The notes beneath the pieces are model-generated. The model made no database searches and had not been told where the DNA came from. It worked only from the letters and a program-made list of their open reading frames with translations. 42,619 nt of DNA from CAZGCA01 sp964524145 (GTDB lineage Bacteria; Hydrogenedentota; CAZGCA01): positions 1 to 42,619 of the forward strand of contig CAZGCA010000056.1 of the NCBI GenBank assembly GCA_964524145.1, written 5' to 3'. Positions 40,945 to 42,619 of the stretch are shown here, piece by piece. The translations under genes were made by a program, and so were the position numbers. Numbering within the stretch: position 1 is the first letter of the stretch; the number at the start of each line of letters is the position of its first letter.

Positions 40945-41100
40945 ACGAAAAATGCTCCGAAAAGATGACCATTCAGGCACCGATACAACGTAACCCGCAG
41001 ATCGGATTGGACTTAGCCCTGCCACCAGCCATGCGACCTCTTAGGCTCCCTTCATCGCGAGCAAGACCATTGAGCCTGCCTCGAAGCCCCCAACCCATTT

Positions 41101-41136
41101 CGTGCTCGTGCTCCTGCTCGTGATCGTAATCGAAGA
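41101..41136. repeat. Degenerate six-base tandem element, copy B
   Basis: Six units read cgtgct, cgtgct, cctgct, cgtgat, cgtaat, cgaaga, in the same order of variants as copy A at 21532-21567. Confidence 0.55.
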
Positions 41137-41355
41137 ACTCAAATGCAGATACGAGAACGTGTACGACAAAGGAGGAACCTGGGGTAATGGACGTCCAATC
41201 GAATCATGCACGCCCCCGAACGGCAGCGACGGAAACCTGAACGTGTAGAACACCACCCCGCAAAACGGTCAGGATGGGGGAGAATCGCACGGGCTGCAAA
41301 TTCAGAAGCTACCGATCAGCCAGCCTGCGGACTTCACGAAGATCGCGTGCGACCA

Positions 41356-41781
41356 TCAGCAACTGTCTTCGTTCGATCCCCCGGTCGCGATGTGATTCTC
41401 GATCTCCCCGGAGAGCTGGTCCATGAAGGCTCTGGCTTCCTCGAACCATCCCTCGACATCTTCGCGTTCGAAGACCGCCAGATCGTGGTAGTCGCCCTTG
41501 TGTCTGCGTTCAAAAAGACGCTGATAGAAGTCGCCGGTTTCTACAGGCAACCGGCCGGTCCTTATCCAATGACGCACGAACAGTGACCGGACGCCGCTGT
41601 GTTTGGCGGAATGCAGCTGTGCCGTAAACAGGAGGGCGGTCACCATGTAGAAGCAGGCGTAGTAGAGGCGGTTCACAGCGCCACGAAGGTGACCATTATC
41701 GAGGAGCAGTCGGGCTTCTTCCATTGTCTCTTCTGCTCCCGCCATGCGAAGGCGAAGATACCCCACTTCCTCAGGCTTCAC
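41356..41781 (-). CDS. HEPN-domain protein, probable toxin of a HEPN/MNT pair
   Basis: A 141-residue HEPN domain protein (PF05168 type). Features are the RGAVNRLYYACFYMVTALL helix pair, the KHSGVRSLFVRHW segment and the RRHKGDYHDL motif. The Arg and following His in that motif fit the R-X4-6-H signature of HEPN RNases. Many HEPN proteins cut RNA and are held in check by a partner minimal nucleotidyltransferase (MNT). The start is the GTG at 41781, which overlaps the stop of the MNT gene (GTGA), so translation is coupled. The open frame further upstream overlaps the MNT gene in another phase and is not coding. Confidence 0.82.
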   Translation of the reverse strand: MKPEEVGYLRLRMAGAEETMEEARLLLDNGHLRGAVNRLYYACFYMVTALLFTAQLHSAKHSGVRSLFVRHWIRTGRLPVETGDFYQRLFERRHKGDYHDLAVFEREDVEGWFEEARAFMDQLSGEIENHIATGGSNEDSC

Positions 41782-42125
41782 AATTCTATTGCATCCCGCT
41801 CGATTTCTAGGTGAAAAGGTGAGACCCGTACGATGCTGGTATCCCATTGACGTCTGTCGCAAAACATCGTCGAGACTGCCGCCCCTGTTGCTATTTCAAG
41901 CTCGAAGAGGGCTTTGTAGATGACATCCTCTTCAGTGGCAGACAACCGTTGACTCGTCAGGACGAGGATATCATAGTCCGACTCGGAATCCTGCGTTCCT
42001 CTCGCATAGCTGCCATAGAGTAGCACCTTCGAGGTTGGCAGGAATCCCTGAATGAGTTGCTTGACGTCACGCAGGAACGCTTTGTCTTGCTCGGAAACGG
42101 CGTTGGTGTGCTCAATCGTTACCAT
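41778..42125 (-). CDS. Minimal nucleotidyltransferase (MNT), probable antitoxin
   Basis: A 115-residue MNT-fold protein. The catalytic motif reads LLYGSYARGTQDSESDYDILV, with Gly-Ser and the two Asp/Glu metal ligands present. A further acidic or polar strand lies in AVSTMFCDRRQW. In HEPN/MNT systems this protein neutralises the HEPN RNase, in some cases by transferring AMP to it. Here it is the upstream gene. The ATG at 42125 was chosen; the longer frame starts with a TTG at 42155. Confidence 0.82.
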   Translation of the reverse strand: MVTIEHTNAVSEQDKAFLRDVKQLIQGFLPTSKVLLYGSYARGTQDSESDYDILVLTSQRLSATEEDVIYKALFELEIATGAAVSTMFCDRRQWDTSIVRVSPFHLEIERDAIEL

Positions 42126-42180
42126 GTTGCTCAACCTATTGCCGAAGCGCCCCAACTCTCGACACCATTGCGCTATCTTG

Positions 42181-42186
42181 ATTATA
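42181..42186 (-). promoter_or_regulatory. Possible -10 box of the MNT-HEPN operon
   Basis: A perfect TATAAT on the minus strand lies about 56 bases before the ATG at 42125. No good -35 was found at 16-18 bases. Confidence 0.3.
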
Positions 42187-42278
42187 CACTATCAGCCGCT
42201 GTCCTGCACACACCCTGTTGTGATCTCCACTTCCAAGTTATCTCCCTGCGTCCAGGAACGTTGACCGGCAGTGGTGTT

Positions 42279-42301
42279 GGGTCGAACACAAGGTTCGGCC
42301 C
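42279..42301. repeat. Hairpin 1: nine-base inverted repeat
   Basis: GGGTCGAAC pairs with GTTCGGCCC (one T-G wobble) across a five-base loop. It is immediately followed by a second hairpin. Confidence 0.6.
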
Positions 42302-42312
42302 TGGGAGGGGGT

Positions 42313-42346
42313 TTGTGTAGGGGCATGGCGCGCCGTGCCCTTACAA
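42313..42346. repeat. Hairpin 2: REP-like imperfect palindrome
   Basis: A near-palindrome of 34 bases centred on GGCGCGCC. The arms read TTGT-TA-GGGCA and TGCCC-TTACAA, with a two-base bulge in the left arm. The core resembles extragenic palindromes common in diverse bacterial genomes (recollection). Confidence 0.5.
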
Positions 42347-42406
42347 GTCGAGGGTGGCATAGGCTGGAAGAATTTGGATCGCCAGTGTCAGCCTTCTAAA
42401 TGCGGC

Positions 42407-42436
42407 TTGAGCGATAGGCAGAGCGCGTGATATTGT
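42407..42436 (+). promoter_or_regulatory. Possible promoter of the ABC ATPase gene
   Basis: TTGAGC (42407-42412) and TATTGT (42431-42436) are separated by 18 bases. Both are imperfect. Confidence 0.33.
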
Positions 42437-42488
42437 AGACGCCGACAATAACTCATCTGTCGATTCGGCTTGCAAGGAGAGTTGCACT

Positions 42489-42619
42489 GTGACGGTACCG
42501 GCGGTGGAAACGCGGAGGGTCTCGAAATCGTTCGGGCCAGTCCGGGCGAATATCGATGTGGATTTCTCGGCGCAGCCGGGCGAGATACACGGTATCGTCG
42601 GCGAGAACGGTGCCGGCAA
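42489..42619 (+). CDS. ABC-transporter ATP-binding subunit, sugar/nucleoside (NupO-like) type (3' partial)
   Basis: A GTG at 42489 with aaggaga eight bases before it opens a frame that runs off the window end. The 43 visible codons read a first strand VSKSFGPVRAN, then VDFSAQPGEIHGIVGENGAG, which is the start of the Walker A loop; the next residue should be Lys. The ANIDVDF and EIHGIVGENGAG wording is characteristic of simple-sugar and nucleoside importers (RbsA/MglA/NupO group). The Bmp-family binding lipoprotein at 29288 would suit such an importer, but it is 12 kb away. A minus-strand open frame here is antisense and not coding. Confidence 0.8.
   Translation, partial: MTVPAVETRRVSKSFGPVRANIDVDFSAQPGEIHGIVGENGAG

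Larger units (their letters stand above)
40879..41355. other. Intergenic region with repeat element
   Basis: This 477-base gap separates the M23 operon promoter from the end of the HEPN gene. It holds the second copy of the degenerate six-base element (41101-41136). No open frame with a ribosome-binding site, RNA gene or clear terminator was found. Confidence 0.6.
42126..42488. other. Divergent intergenic region with two hairpins
   Basis: This 363-base gap holds the -10 box of the MNT-HEPN pair, two adjacent inverted repeats (42279-42301 and 42313-42346) and a promoter candidate for the ABC ATPase. No other gene was recognised. Confidence 0.6.

Noticed and set aside
42341..42619. 92-codon minus-strand open frame at the window end
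   Set aside because: The plus strand here encodes an ABC ATPase start with Walker A wording and a good ribosome-binding site; the minus frame is its shadow.

Overview
The window is about 42.6 kb of fairly GC-rich, gene-dense bacterial DNA. It comes from a diderm (Gram-negative type) bacterium: there are several lipoproteins, a periplasmic PpiD/SurA-type foldase, a GspA/GspB pair, a class A penicillin-binding protein and a bactofilin with an M23 peptidase. The H-X9-DG-type prepilin, a dockerin, thrombospondin-3 calcium repeats, a matrixin, the GH42-like enzyme and Asp-box proteins resemble gene content of the PVC superphylum, Hydrogenedentota and neighbouring phyla. That placement is inference; no rRNA is present to confirm it.

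Layout. (1) 1-10215, + strand except one gene: the 3' part of a very large secreted modular protein (FG-GAP repeats, a caspase/C13-like His-Cys domain, calcium repeats, a cohesin-like domain and a dockerin), a Coa1-like membrane protein, a minus-strand carboxylesterase, then a two-gene operon of a small secreted protein and a matrixin metalloprotease. (2) 10245-14197, minus: a large GH42-like secreted enzyme and an alpha/beta hydrolase. (3) 14345-16860, plus: a probable small ORF, a secreted metallo-beta-lactamase-fold protein, a 30-residue membrane microprotein and a Tat-exported DUF362 protein. (4) 16880-18947: a promoter with tRNA-Lys and tRNA-Glu, a prepilin-like protein and a HAD phosphatase. 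(5) 18981-21385, minus: zinc ribbon, lipoprotein hydrolase and UroD-like operon. (6) 21592-24572: a PAS-only protein and a solute-binding lipoprotein. (7) 24599-31513: housekeeping genes accA-yggU, PIN/TRAM-ispD-ispF-tlyA, then a Bmp-family lipoprotein and an Asp-box protein. (8) 31574-34256: GspA/GspB-like genes. (9) 34322-40878, minus: PBP1A-ppiD, and M23-bactofilin-mnmA. (10) 41356-42125, minus: a HEPN/MNT pair. (11) From 42489: the start of a sugar/nucleoside ABC ATPase that leaves the window.

The genes divide into three groups. Conserved core genes cover fatty acid synthesis, isoprenoid MEP-pathway steps, rRNA and tRNA modification, and wall synthesis. A cell-envelope group covers secretion, wall remodelling and cytoskeleton. 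An accessory secreted set (proteases, esterases, glycan-active proteins, dockerin) suggests a polymer-degrading lifestyle. Several sigma70-type promoters with 17-18 base spacers can be read directly, so many transcription units are well delimited.

The most unusual points are: a caspase-like domain in the same chain as cohesin-like and dockerin modules; the MBL-microprotein-Tat/DUF362 cluster; ispD with no canonical start codon upstream of its nucleotide-binding loop; two copies 19.6 kb apart of a degenerate six-base repeat element; interleaved inverted repeats in a hydrolase leader; and paired hairpins before the last gene.
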